Source: Curvibacter gracilis ATCC BAA-807
GTDB taxonomy: Bacteria; Pseudomonadota; Gammaproteobacteria; Burkholderiales; Burkholderiaceae_C
DNA: 64,000 nucleotides
Assembly (NCBI RefSeq): GCF_000518645.1
Contig: NZ_JADZ01000004.1
Location: 310,001-374,000 of the forward strand
Direction of reading: 5' to 3'
Part shown: one piece after another, positions 9,721-17,557 of the stretch
Layout: each line of letters opens with the position of its first letter
Position numbering within the stretch: position 1 is the stretch's first letter
Notes under the pieces: model-generated
The model's database searches: none
The model's input: the letters and a program-made list of their open reading frames with translations, nothing else
What the model was told of the DNA's origin: nothing
Made by a program: the position numbers and the translations under genes

Positions 9721-9846
9721 GGGCGCGGATTCTAGGAGCAGTTCGGGTGCCCTTTCGGCAAGTGGATTCACCTGCCGAGACCGTGCCCTGATTTTTTGCA
9801 AACTGGGGCAGGCTGCGCAGCAGCGCCCGGGTGGGTGGGGGTGCTG

Positions 9847-10827
9847 CTATTCCGGGCGGATGCCGCTGTTGCGGATCACCTGGCGCCATTTCTCGGTGTC
9901 GCGCCGGATGTAGGCGGCCAGGGCCTCGGCGCTGCCCGGGCTGGGTTCGGCCCCCTGGGCCTTCAACTGGCGCACCACGCCCGGGTCGCCCAGGCAGGCC
10001 TGCAGGGCCTGGTTGATCTGCTGGACCAGGGCCTTGGGCGTTTTGGCCGGCGCGAAGAGCCCATACCAGATCTCGTAGTCGAGCCCGCTGACCCCCAGTT
10101 CGCTGAAAGTGGGCACCTGGGGCAGGCTGGCGTGGCGGCGGGGGGCTGCCACGGCCAGGGGCTGCAGCTTGCCGACCTGGATGTACTGGATCACGCTGGG
10201 GATGGCGTTGATGCCCACCTGCACATGGCCGGCCACCAGGTCGTTCACCGAGGGCGCACCGCCCTTGTAGGGAATGTTGACCAGCCGGGTGCCGGTGGCC
10301 TGCTGGAAGGCCTCCATGGCCAGGTGGTTGGGGCTGCCCACGCCGCCCGAGCTGTAGTTCAGCTCGTCGGGCTTGCGCTTCAACAGGCTCAGCAGATCGG
10401 GCAGGGATTTCACGCCCAATGAAGGCGTGGCCGTGAACACCGGGGTGTTGGTCAGCACCATGCCCACAGGGGTCAGGTCGCGTTCGGGCTGGTAGGCCAG
10501 GCGGGTCTTGATCATGGGCTCGGTCACGATGTGCGAGCCCGCCCCCAGGATCAGGGTGTAGCCATCGGCCGGAGCCGACGCCACCGACTGGAAGCCCGGT
10601 GCGCCGGGCTTGTTGTCGATGATGACGGGCTGCTTCAGTTGCTCGGCCAGGCGCGTGGCGATCACGCGCATCGCGGTGTCGGCGGCAGCCCCGGCCGGAA
10701 AAGGCAGCACGATGTGCACCGGCCGGTCGGGGTAGGCGGCCAGCGCACTGGTGGCGGTCAAGACCAGGGCCAGGCCACAGGCCAGGGCCTGCAGGCGGTT
10801 CAAGAGGGGCAGGAAGGTCGTTTTCAT
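9847..10827 (-). CDS. TctC/Bug-type periplasmic substrate-binding protein
   Basis: Tripartite tricarboxylate family receptor, 326 aa. A Sec signal peptide (MKTTFLPLLNRLQALACGLALVL, cut after SALA) is followed by AYPDRPVHIVLPFPAGAAADTAMRVI, where family members bind the carboxylate. Also present are IIDNKPGAPGFQSV, LNYSSGGVGSPNHLAMEAF and VPYKGG-like IPYKGGAPSVNDL. No TctA/TctB membrane genes are nearby, as is usual for Bug paralogues in Burkholderiales. Its ATG overlaps the FGase stop (ATGA), so its ligand is plausibly related to the FGase substrate. Confidence 0.92.
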   Translation of the reverse strand: MKTTFLPLLNRLQALACGLALVLTATSALAAYPDRPVHIVLPFPAGAAADTAMRVIATRLAEQLKQPVIIDNKPGAPGFQSVASAPADGYTLILGAGSHIVTEPMIKTRLAYQPERDLTPVGMVLTNTPVFTATPSLGVKSLPDLLSLLKRKPDELNYSSGGVGSPNHLAMEAFQQATGTRLVNIPYKGGAPSVNDLVAGHVQVGINAIPSVIQYIQVGKLQPLAVAAPRRHASLPQVPTFSELGVSGLDYEIWYGLFAPAKTPKALVQQINQALQACLGDPGVVRQLKAQGAEPSPGSAEALAAYIRRDTEKWRQVIRNSGIRPE

Positions 10828-11741
10828 GGTGTTTCCGAGGGGGCGGGCGAGGGCTGGGTCGGGGCCCGCAGCAGGGTGTGGATCTCGCCGGCCAAGGCGT
10901 CCAGCATGCGGCGCAGGGCCTGCACCAGCAAACCATGGCCAGGCGTGAGTGTGAACAGGGCCTCGTCCATGTAGAGCGCCCGGTTCAGTTCGATCTGCAG
11001 GCTGTGGCAGTGGTGGGTGGGTTGGCCGTGGCGGCGGATCAACTCGGCCCCCTGGTAGGGGGTGTTGATGGCCACACACAAGCCTTGTGCACGCAGCAGA
11101 TCTGCAACGAGCTGGGTCACCTCGGGGGCGGCGCTTTGCCCGTAGAGATCGCTCACCACCACATCCGGGCGGGCCAGGCCCTGGTCCAGGTTCATGGCAT
11201 TGCCCACCGACTTCATCGAATGGCAGTCCAGATGCAGGCAGTGACCGAATTGCTGGTGGCAGTTCTCGATCAGTGTGGACAGGGCAGCGTGGTAGGGGTC
11301 GTAGTAGACGGCGAGCCGCTGTTCGACCTCGCTCACGGACAGGGCCTGTTGGTACATCGGCACGCCCGGCAAGGCCAGGCGCCGGATCAGGCCGAAGCCG
11401 CGCTCGGATTTGTCGCTGGGCGCCAGCGGGCCGGGCCAGGGGGCGTCGAGCATCGTGGGGTCGATGTCGTCACGGGCGCGGTTCACATCGATCAGCGAGC
11501 GGTGGAACCGGGCCGACAGCACGGGCGCGCGCCCGCCTGCAGCCTGGGCCCAGAGCGCGTCCACATGGGCGTCCCAGGAGCTCTGGATGGCGGCCCAGGG
11601 GGCCAGGGTGGGCACCTCCTCAGGCCAGTGGGGCCAGCTGTGGGGTGAGTCGATCACCAGCGGCAACAGTGCAACGTCGGATCGGGCCGGCAGCAGATCG
11701 TAGGCCGGCGAGGGGCCGGACTTCAGGGGCAGGGGGGTCAC
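10824..11741 (-). CDS. N-formylglutamate amidohydrolase family protein (FGase 1)
   Basis: Predicted metal-dependent hydrolase of N-formylglutamate or a related N-acyl amino acid (305 aa, cytoplasmic). Visible family motifs: VIDSPHSWPHWP (N-terminal metal/substrate loop), ARFHRSLIDVNRARDDIDP, HCLHLDCHSM (Asp-x-His metal motif, 11214-11234), NTPYQGAELIRRHG and LQIELNRALYMDE. The only supported start is a GTG at 11741 with AGGAG six bases upstream; there is no nearby ATG. It begins 14 bases after the porin gene and overlaps the TctC gene, so porin, hydrolase and receptor form one operon: outer-membrane entry, binding and cleavage of the same type of ligand. Confidence 0.87.
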   Translation of the reverse strand: MTPLPLKSGPSPAYDLLPARSDVALLPLVIDSPHSWPHWPEEVPTLAPWAAIQSSWDAHVDALWAQAAGGRAPVLSARFHRSLIDVNRARDDIDPTMLDAPWPGPLAPSDKSERGFGLIRRLALPGVPMYQQALSVSEVEQRLAVYYDPYHAALSTLIENCHQQFGHCLHLDCHSMKSVGNAMNLDQGLARPDVVVSDLYGQSAAPEVTQLVADLLRAQGLCVAINTPYQGAELIRRHGQPTHHCHSLQIELNRALYMDEALFTLTPGHGLLVQALRRMLDALAGEIHTLLRAPTQPSPAPSETP

Positions 11742-11755
11742 ACAGGGCTCCTGCT

Positions 11756-12868
11756 TCAAAAACGATGCAGCATGCCCACGCCGACACCGGTGGCCTGGCT
11801 GTTGGGCAGGTGGCTGTTGCTCACGTCGCGGTCGACAAACACATACAGGGTGCTGCGCGCACTCAGGCTGTGGCTGTAGTCGGCCTGGAACTTCTTCAGC
11901 TTGCCGGCCGGGTCGGTCTGCACGTCGCGCTGCATCAGGTTGGCCGTGACGCGGTGCATACCCCAGGGCACGGTGGCGCCGATCAGCCACACCTTGACGG
12001 CCGATCGGGCACCCGCTGCAGCATTGAACCGTTCCTGGCTCAGCAGGGCGTAGGTCTTGAAGCCAGTGGCCTCGTAGCTGGCCACGGCCTGGGTCTTGTT
12101 CTTGAAATCGTTGGCCAGGAAGCCGCCCTTTTTCTCGTCCCAGCCATAGCCCGTGCCCAGGCCCCAAGGGCCATTCCTGTAGTTCAGCGCCACCTGGTAT
12201 TGCTTGAAATCATCGGGCGATTTCAGCGCCGGATTGGTCGTGGGGTTGGTGGCGTCGGGCCCGGCCAGGTTGACCCGCGCCACGGCATTGAACCCACTGA
12301 GGTCGGGCGTCTTGTAGCTGATGGCGTTGGACACCCGGTTGTTGCCGTTCAGCACCCGGGTGCCGATGGCGACCACCCCGGCGTCATGCACGATCCAGCG
12401 CAGATTGCGGGCGGCCTGTGAGTACAGCGGTGAACCCGTGGGCGTGTCGGAGTCCAGGCGCCCCATGTTCAAGGTGCCCCAGGAGCCACGCAGGCCGACA
12501 TAGGCATTTCGCATCGGTGGCGACACCAGGCTGCCGTTGGGCGCGTTGATGCCGAACTCGATGCCGAACACCGCTTGCTGCCCTGCGCCCAGGTCTTCGA
12601 CCCCCCGAAAGCCCAGGCGCGAGGTGTTGTCGGCCATCTGGGTGCGGCTGGCGCCGGCAGTGCCGTAGCCCACATTCGACTTCGCGCCGGCGTGCACGGT
12701 CTCCACGCTCAGGTCCATGCGGCCGTACAGGCTCAGGCTGCTGCTGGTGCTGCCGGTGCGGGGGCTTTCGGGCTCTTCGGTGTCGTCGGCGGCGCAGGCC
12801 GGCAGGGCAAGGACCAGCCATGCGGCGGCGCCGGCCAGGGTCAGCAGGCTTGTGGGGCTGTTCTTCAT
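11756..12868 (-). CDS. Gram-negative porin (general, 16-strand type)
   Basis: Outer-membrane trimeric porin of the betaproteobacterial OmpC/Omp32-like family, 370 aa. The signal peptide ends near LPACA-A. SSLSLYGRMDLSVE is the first strand, RLGFRGVEDLGAGQQAVFGIE is the typical second block, and LNMGRLDSDTP is the constriction-loop region. The C-terminus ends GVGMLHRF, with the terminal Phe recognised by the Bam machinery. It is the first gene of the porin-FGase-TctC operon and is divergent from iclR1. A TTTCG-N5-TGAAA palindrome lies 12 bases upstream of the start, which suggests direct repression by the IclR regulator. Confidence 0.93.
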   Translation of the reverse strand: MKNSPTSLLTLAGAAAWLVLALPACAADDTEEPESPRTGSTSSSLSLYGRMDLSVETVHAGAKSNVGYGTAGASRTQMADNTSRLGFRGVEDLGAGQQAVFGIEFGINAPNGSLVSPPMRNAYVGLRGSWGTLNMGRLDSDTPTGSPLYSQAARNLRWIVHDAGVVAIGTRVLNGNNRVSNAISYKTPDLSGFNAVARVNLAGPDATNPTTNPALKSPDDFKQYQVALNYRNGPWGLGTGYGWDEKKGGFLANDFKNKTQAVASYEATGFKTYALLSQERFNAAAGARSAVKVWLIGATVPWGMHRVTANLMQRDVQTDPAGKLKKFQADYSHSLSARSTLYVFVDRDVSNSHLPNSQATGVGVGMLHRF

Positions 12869-12880
12869 GGGATTCTTTCG

Positions 12881-12895
12881 TTTCGATGGTTGAAA
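12881..12895. promoter_or_regulatory. Candidate IclR operator (porin side)
   Basis: TTTCG-ATGGT-TGAAA, a 15-bp near-perfect palindrome (one arm mismatch) lying 12 bp before the porin ATG. The same arm sequence and spacing recur exactly 100 bp away at 12981-12995, and again inside the iclR gene at 13592-13606. Confidence 0.6.
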
Positions 12896-12980
12896 TAACT
12901 TGCCGGCGATGGATATCCTATGATTTGACTCACGATACATAAAGAGCTGAAGACCCTTGGTATTGGATTGAGCCGAAGTT

Positions 12981-12995
12981 TTTCAATCAGTGAAA
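12981..12995. promoter_or_regulatory. Candidate IclR operator (iclR side)
   Basis: TTTCA-ATCAG-TGAAA, perfect 5-bp arms with a 5-base spacer, 28 bp before the iclR1 ATG. Its position fits autoregulation, as is common for divergent IclR genes. Confidence 0.6.
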
Positions 12996-13023
12996 CAAGA
13001 TTTATGCATTTGCACCTGTTCCC

Positions 13024-13818
13024 ATGACCACCGACTACACCGTATCTGCTGTTGACGAAGCCGTGGCCTTGATGCTGCTGGTGGCACAGAACCCTGGTTT
13101 GGGCGTGAGCGAACTGGCCCAGCGCTCGGGCAACACCAAGGCCCGCACCTTCCGTCTGCTGTTCACGCTGGAGCAGCGGCGCCTGGTCACCCGCCTGGGC
13201 AAAAGCCCCACCTACCACCTGGATGTGCAGGCGCTGTACCTGGGGGTGGCCGCCCAGGAGCAGATCGACCTGGTGGGCCTGACCCGGCCGCACCTGCTGG
13301 CGCTGGGGGGAGAGTGCGGCGAGAACGTGCAATTGCGCGTGCGCGACGGGCTGGATTCGGTGTGCGTCGATCGCTGGCAAAGCGCGCGCGACCAGCCTAT
13401 CCGCAGCCAGGCCGGCAGCCGGCGCCGCCTGCACGCCGGGGCCTCGTGCAAGCTGCTGCTGGCCTATGCGCCGGAGGAGGTGCGGCAGGCCCTGTTCTCC
13501 AGCGAGTTGCCGCGCTACACGCCGCAGACCCTGACTCACCGCAGCCGCTTGACCCAGGAAATCAGCCGCATCCATGCCGAGGGTTACAGTGTTTCGATAG
13601 GTGAAATAACGCCCGGCTTCGGGGCCTTTGCGGCCCCCGTGCGAGGCAAGAGCGGCCAGGTGCTGGCCGCCCTCAGCATCACGGGGCCTGCACAGCGCCT
13701 GCAGGCGGGCCAGGCGCCACTGGTGGAGCTGCTGTGCAGCGCTGCGCGGCGCATGTCGCTGGCCCTGGCGGGTGAAGTCGACACGGCGGCGGCTGCCGAC
13801 ACCAGCATCGAAACCTGA
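13024..13818 (+). CDS. IclR family transcriptional regulator (module 1)
   Basis: A 264-aa regulator with an N-terminal winged helix (VSELAQRSGNTKARTFRLLFTLEQRRLV, residues about 25-55) and the IclR effector domain (VCVDRWQS, GSRRRLHAGASCKLLLAYAP, FAAPVRGKSGQVLAALSITGP). It is divergent from the porin-FGase-TctC operon, with two matching palindromes between them. A close paralogue lies at 16735-17487; long blocks are identical (SGNTKARTFRLL, AGSRRRLHAGASCKLLLAYAP). It carries a third copy of the operator motif within its own coding sequence. Confidence 0.93.
   Translation: MTTDYTVSAVDEAVALMLLVAQNPGLGVSELAQRSGNTKARTFRLLFTLEQRRLVTRLGKSPTYHLDVQALYLGVAAQEQIDLVGLTRPHLLALGGECGENVQLRVRDGLDSVCVDRWQSARDQPIRSQAGSRRRLHAGASCKLLLAYAPEEVRQALFSSELPRYTPQTLTHRSRLTQEISRIHAEGYSVSIGEITPGFGAFAAPVRGKSGQVLAALSITGPAQRLQAGQAPLVELLCSAARRMSLALAGEVDTAAAADTSIET
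13592..13606. promoter_or_regulatory. Intragenic copy of the IclR-type palindrome
   Basis: TTTCG-ATAGG-TGAAA inside the iclR1 coding sequence. With the next four bases (TAAC) it matches the porin-side site at 17 of 19 positions. The paralogous gene lacks it at the same place, so protein constraint does not explain it. It may be a roadblock or looping site; chance cannot be excluded. Confidence 0.4.
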
Positions 13819-13834
13819 TGGCCCATGTGCGGGC

Positions 13835-14275
13835 TCAGAACAAGCCTTGTAGAGCGCGCGAGATCTGGCCGGCGCAGGGCAGGCGCACAAAGTAGTCACT
13901 GAGCCTTTGAGTATGGCGGTGGGCCTGATCCGAACCCATCTGGTGCAGGTAGGACAGCGCCACGCAGGTGACCACGATGCCCGCGGCATGGCTGGGTATG
14001 CGCTCGTCAAATCCGCTGCCATCGATCTTCAGGCGCACCAGGCGGGCCGGGTCGCGCCCGGGATACAGGTACAAGCCCTGGTTGCTGAGCCGCATGAACT
14101 CCCAGCCATCCACGTTGCCTTCGACGATGAAGGTCTGGCCCCAGTTGGAGACCAGGCTCTCGAAATGGGTCGCATCGGGAAAACCGAACAGCTGGGACAG
14201 GAATGCGCTGCGGTACTGGGCGGGCACGGGTTGGCTGAAGAGGGTGCCGGGGGCGGGTTGGGGGGCGTGAGACAT
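13835..14275 (-). CDS. ArdB/KlcA-like antirestriction-fold protein
   Basis: A 146-aa cytoplasmic protein. By eye it follows the ArdB/KlcA pattern: GWEFMRLSNQGLYLYPG stands for the family's YWxFYxLSNGGFYMxP, then IPSHAAGIVVTCVALSYL for SADAAGIVATLFALN, then HTQRLSDYFVRLPCAGQISRAL for LRDYALxHPEAxxIFRAI. In plasmids such proteins block type I restriction enzymes; here the gene is chromosomal, without conjugation genes. It is last in the FGase2-FliD-FliT group. Start: the ATG at 14275, or a TTG at 14338 that would overlap the preceding stop (TTGA). Its job in this context is unknown. Confidence 0.55.
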   Translation of the reverse strand: MSHAPQPAPGTLFSQPVPAQYRSAFLSQLFGFPDATHFESLVSNWGQTFIVEGNVDGWEFMRLSNQGLYLYPGRDPARLVRLKIDGSGFDERIPSHAAGIVVTCVALSYLHQMGSDQAHRHTQRLSDYFVRLPCAGQISRALQGLF

Positions 14276-14334
14276 GGATCTGTGGGTGAGGCTCGGGGTT
14301 GGGCCCCGGTCGTCGAGGGGACTGGGGCGGGCTT

Positions 14335-14676
14335 TCAATGCGGGTTCAAGGTCGGGTCAATTGCGGCCATGAGCGGCTCATGAAGACCGAGCGTGGTTTC
14401 AACAGGGGGTCTGGCCGGCTCTGGCGTGAGAATGTCCTGCAAGGTCCGGACTTCGGCTTGCAAGCTGCGTTCGGCCTGCTGGCTGGCCTGGCACGCCTGG
14501 GCGTGGGCCTCGCACAGCTTGCGCCAAGCGGGCCGGTCGGTGCTCGGCAGCCCGCGGGTCTTCAGCAGCAGCCTGGCCAGATGCTGGTTGGTCATGGCCA
14601 GTGCGCCCCAATCCAGGCGTTCTGTGGCCTGGCGAAGGCGGCTGGTCAGCGGGAGCAGTTCGTGTTGCAGGGGCAT
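14335..14676 (-). CDS. Small helical protein, FliT-like
   Basis: A 113-aa, strongly helical protein without signal or membrane segment. The pattern RLRQATERLDWGALAMTNQHLARLLL followed by LCEAHAQACQASQQAERSL resembles FliT-type flagellar export chaperones of betaproteobacteria, which bind FliD. It lies directly downstream of the FliD-like gene, as fliT usually follows fliD. No fliS or other flagellar gene is near. The match is by pattern only; another small coiled-coil protein is possible. Confidence 0.45.
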   Translation of the reverse strand: MPLQHELLPLTSRLRQATERLDWGALAMTNQHLARLLLKTRGLPSTDRPAWRKLCEAHAQACQASQQAERSLQAEVRTLQDILTPEPARPPVETTLGLHEPLMAAIDPTLNPH

Positions 14677-14748
14677 GGGCGTGAGAATGAAAAATGGGAT
14701 GGCGTGCCGGGGTTCGGGTGGGGCATCAAGGGATGCATCACGGGGGCA

Positions 14749-15618
14749 TCACGGCGGCATTTGCCTGCCGGGGTCGTGTCGCTCCAGGTCTTGCAGGCCT
14801 TGGTGGGTGGCCTGGAGCTCGGCGCCCAGTCTTTGCAGCAGGCCCAACTGGGCCAGTCGCGGCGCCAGCGCCTGTTCACAGCGGGCGCACAGCCAGGCCC
14901 GGCGCTGCGCCGTGTTGCGCTGGCGTGCCTCCAGGGTGTGCAGGCGTTGGCGGATCAGGCCCGTGTGGCGATCGGTCCAGCCTCTGACCATGCCGACGAA
15001 GGCTCCCAGCACCCCGCAGGGGTGCGCTTGTCCGGTGCTGCCCAGCACGTTGGCCAGGCCGGTGGGGGACCGGGCCACCGTGGCCCGGCAGTCTTCGGTG
15101 TTGAATTCGTAGATGCCTTGATCGCCCAACTGCAAGCCATAGTGGATCAGGCTGTGGCCGTCCACATTCAGCAGCAAGGTGCTTCTGATCCGGCTGCGCA
15201 AGGCCACCACCCCGCTGTCCGATCCAAGCACGCGGGGGCCGACGGTCTGCGGGCTGCCCAGGATCAGCTCTTTCAGACGCTGGTCCAGGGTGTTGCAGGC
15301 CTGCAGCAGGCTGTCCAGGGTCATCAGGTCTCGCTCAGCGGACCTCGGCGTGGTGTGGAGCTTCCACGGGGCGCCGCGCCGAGGTGGGGGGCTCATCTCT
15401 GTCAAGGCCTGCTCGAATTGGATCAATGCCGATTGCAAGGCTTGCAAGGCCTCTGCACTGGCCTCGGTGCGTGCCTGGTCGGCCTTCAGCAAGGCCTCGG
15501 CCTGCACCAGCAGACTCATGGCCGGGCCCGCGGGGTTTGCCGGGGCGAGGCCAGGCGCGTGTGGCCGGAGCTGCGCTGTTGGCGTGCCCGGTACAGGGGG
15601 GCTTGGGATTGGGTTCAC
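14749..15618 (-). CDS. Miniature FliD-like protein lacking the outer domains
   Basis: A 289-aa protein. An N-terminal helical stretch (LLVQAEALLKADQ, then LQALQSALIQFEQALTEM) resembles the FliD_N helices. It passes almost at once into a FliD_C-like block: LLQACNTLDQRLKEL, VLGSDSGVVALRSRIRSTLL, SLIHYGLQLGDQGIYEFNTE, SPTGLANVLGS, VRGWTDRHTGLIRQRL and a long terminal helix. The family's D2/D3 domains, normally about 150-300 residues between these parts, are absent. The start is a GTG at 15618 sharing GTGA with the FGase2 stop; an ATG at 15519 is the alternative. In flagella FliD caps the filament; a role here is unproven. Confidence 0.55.
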   Translation of the reverse strand: MNPIPSPPVPGTPTAQLRPHAPGLAPANPAGPAMSLLVQAEALLKADQARTEASAEALQALQSALIQFEQALTEMSPPPRRGAPWKLHTTPRSAERDLMTLDSLLQACNTLDQRLKELILGSPQTVGPRVLGSDSGVVALRSRIRSTLLLNVDGHSLIHYGLQLGDQGIYEFNTEDCRATVARSPTGLANVLGSTGQAHPCGVLGAFVGMVRGWTDRHTGLIRQRLHTLEARQRNTAQRRAWLCARCEQALAPRLAQLGLLQRLGAELQATHQGLQDLERHDPGRQMPP

Positions 15619-16589
15619 AGCGCGCTCTCTGCGGTGCCCGACGAACCCTCGGGCAGACAAAGGGTGGCCAGGCGTTGGGGATCGGCGGCCAGCCCATCGA
15701 TCATGCATTGCAAGACGAGGGCGACGTGGTTGAAGCAGGGGCCAGGTTGCCCGGTGGGCTCGTCCAGGTACAGGGCCTGGTTGATCTCGATCTGCAGGCC
15801 ATGGCGACCCAGCAGGGGGTGGGCGTGGCGGCGAATCAGTTCCGCGCCCATGTAATGGCTGTTGACCCACACCTCGAACCCTTGGCTGCGCAGCAGATCG
15901 ACCACCCAGCAGGTCAGGGCCGGCGCGCAGGCCAGGCCGTTGAGGTTGCTCACCACAAAGTCGGGGCGGGGCAGGCCGGGATCGTGGTTCAAGGCATCGC
16001 CCACGGGCTTCATGCCCTGAGCGTTGATGTGCAGGCAATGGCCGTGTCGGCTCTGCACCTGTTGGATCAGCGCGTCCAGCGCCTGGTGATAGGGCTCGTA
16101 GAAGTCGTTGATGCGCGCCTGGACCTCGGCCACCGTCAACAGGCGGTCATGGACGGGAACGCCCGGCAGCGCCCAGCGCCGGATCAGGCCGACGCCCCGG
16201 TCCGAATGAAACGATGGACGCAGGGCGCCGGGCCACGGCGAGCACAGCAGCTGGGGGTCGATGTCGGTGGGCGCACGGTTGACATCGATCAGGGCGCGAT
16301 GGAACCTGGCCAGCAGCAGTGGCACGCGCGCCTGGCAGGCGTTGAACCAGAACTGGTCCACATAGGCATCGCTGAGGGCGTTGAGCGCCTGTGCCGCAGC
16401 CGGGTTGAGCCCTTCATGGCTCCAGTGGCCATGGCTGTGCGGAACATCGACGACCAGCGCAAGGCCGGTCGGTGCACTGGCCGGCAGGATCTGGTAGGCC
16501 GGGTGTTCTTGCGCCACCGGGCGGCCCTGATCCAGGCGGCTGGGCGCACGGGCCTCTGTCAGAGGGTAGGGGGGGGGTTGGGCAGGCAT
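15615..16589 (-). CDS. N-formylglutamate amidohydrolase-like protein (FGase 2), probable pseudoenzyme
   Basis: A 324-aa paralogue of FGase 1, colinear throughout (VVDVPHSHGHW, ARFHRALIDVNRAPTDIDP, RGVGLIRRWALPGVPVHD, GAELIRRHAHPLLGRHGLQIEINQALYLDE). The metal motif HLDCHSM of FGase 1 has become HINAQGM (16011-16031): both Asp and His are lost. NTPYQGAEL has become NSHYMGAEL. Hydrolysis is therefore unlikely; a binding or regulatory role is inferred. It is the first gene of a group translationally coupled to the FliD-like gene and divergent from iclR2. The only reasonable start is the ATG at 16589, without a clear ribosome site. Confidence 0.8.
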   Translation of the reverse strand: MPAQPPPYPLTEARAPSRLDQGRPVAQEHPAYQILPASAPTGLALVVDVPHSHGHWSHEGLNPAAAQALNALSDAYVDQFWFNACQARVPLLLARFHRALIDVNRAPTDIDPQLLCSPWPGALRPSFHSDRGVGLIRRWALPGVPVHDRLLTVAEVQARINDFYEPYHQALDALIQQVQSRHGHCLHINAQGMKPVGDALNHDPGLPRPDFVVSNLNGLACAPALTCWVVDLLRSQGFEVWVNSHYMGAELIRRHAHPLLGRHGLQIEINQALYLDEPTGQPGPCFNHVALVLQCMIDGLAADPQRLATLCLPEGSSGTAESAL

Positions 16590-16604
16590 TCGGCAAATCG
16601 ATGA

Positions 16605-16701
16605 TTTCGATAAAGCCGGATGCTAGAGAGGTTGATATTGATTCTCAATACATATAACATCAGTTTTTCCAAAAAATGAGGCCTTGTTTCATTGGGTGAT
16701 T
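16605..16701. promoter_or_regulatory. Candidate IclR2 control region
   Basis: The AT-rich gap between FGase2 and iclR2 keeps the operator layout of module 1 in eroded form. TTTCA-TTGGG-TGATT (16687-16701) lies 33 bp before iclR2. Only the left half, TTTCGAT (16605-16611), remains 15 bp before FGase2. Confidence 0.45.
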
Positions 16702-16734
16702 TGATGTTAGTGATAAATATAATAAGCTTCAATC

Positions 16735-17487
16735 ATGACCGACTACACCGTTGCTGCTGTTGACCAGGCCTTGGCCCTGCTGGTTCTGGTCGCTCAATCC
16801 CCCGGCTTGGGGGTGAGCGAATTGGCCATGCGCTCTGGCAATACCAAGGCGCGAACCTTCCGGCTGCTCTACACCCTGGAGCAGCGAAGGCTGGTTCAGC
16901 GGCGTGGGCGAACGGCCACCTACGGCCTCGGTGTCCAGGCGCTTCACCTCGGCGTTGCCGCACAGGAACAGGTGGATCTGGTGCGACTGGCCCGCCCCTA
17001 CCTGTTGGACCTGGCGGCTGTCTGCAATGAGAACGTGCAGATCCGTGTGCGCGACGGTTTGGAGTCGGTCTGCGTGGACCGTTGGCAATGCGTGCACCAT
17101 GAACGCATCGTCAGCCGGGCTGGCAGCCGGCGCAGGCTGCACGCGGGCGCCTCCTGCAAATTGCTGTTGGCGTATGCGCCCGATGAGGTGCGTCAGACCT
17201 TGCTGGCCGGTGATTTGCCGCGTTACACCGACAGCACCATCCACCAGCCCAGTCGACTGGCCCTGGAGCTCAAGCGCATTCGGCAGGAAGGAGTGAGCTC
17301 GTCCTGCGGAGAAATGACCCACGGGGTTTCGGCCTTTGCGTTCCCCATTCTGGATCGTCATCAGCAGGTGCTGGCAGCGCTGAGCATCAGCGGCCCGACG
17401 CACCGCCTGCAGAGACGCCAGCCAGAGCTGATCGCGGCGCTGCGCATCGCAGCGGCCACCATCACCGTGGCCATTCAGAGCGCCTGA
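16735..17487 (+). CDS. IclR family transcriptional regulator (module 2)
   Basis: A 250-aa paralogue of the regulator at 13024. It has the same winged helix (LGVSELAMRSGNTKARTFRLLYTLEQRRLVQ) and effector-domain blocks (VCVDRWQ, AGSRRRLHAGASCKLLLAYAPDEVR, SISGPTHRLQ). It is divergent from FGase2 at the same position as iclR1 is from the porin, showing that an iclR-FGase unit was duplicated. Predicted to control the FGase2/FliD-like/FliT-like/ArdB-like group and itself. Confidence 0.92.
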   Translation: MTDYTVAAVDQALALLVLVAQSPGLGVSELAMRSGNTKARTFRLLYTLEQRRLVQRRGRTATYGLGVQALHLGVAAQEQVDLVRLARPYLLDLAAVCNENVQIRVRDGLESVCVDRWQCVHHERIVSRAGSRRRLHAGASCKLLLAYAPDEVRQTLLAGDLPRYTDSTIHQPSRLALELKRIRQEGVSSSCGEMTHGVSAFAFPILDRHQQVLAALSISGPTHRLQRRQPELIAALRIAAATITVAIQSA

Positions 17488-17557
17488 GTCAAAGATCTGG
17501 AGTTAAAGTGCCTGGGTCTTCACCGGTGCCGCCACGCTCGAGCTTCGTCCCTGGCGG

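Noticed and set aside
9781..9846. Terminator after the first TctC gene
   Set aside because: GCAGCA/TGCTGC arms flank a long loop and no T run follows, so the evidence is too weak to annotate.
13835..16589. Prophage or plasmid island suggested by the ArdB-like and FliD-like genes
   Set aside because: No integrase, transposase, att-like repeats, replication or conjugation gene, and no tRNA at either end; base composition looks like the flanks.
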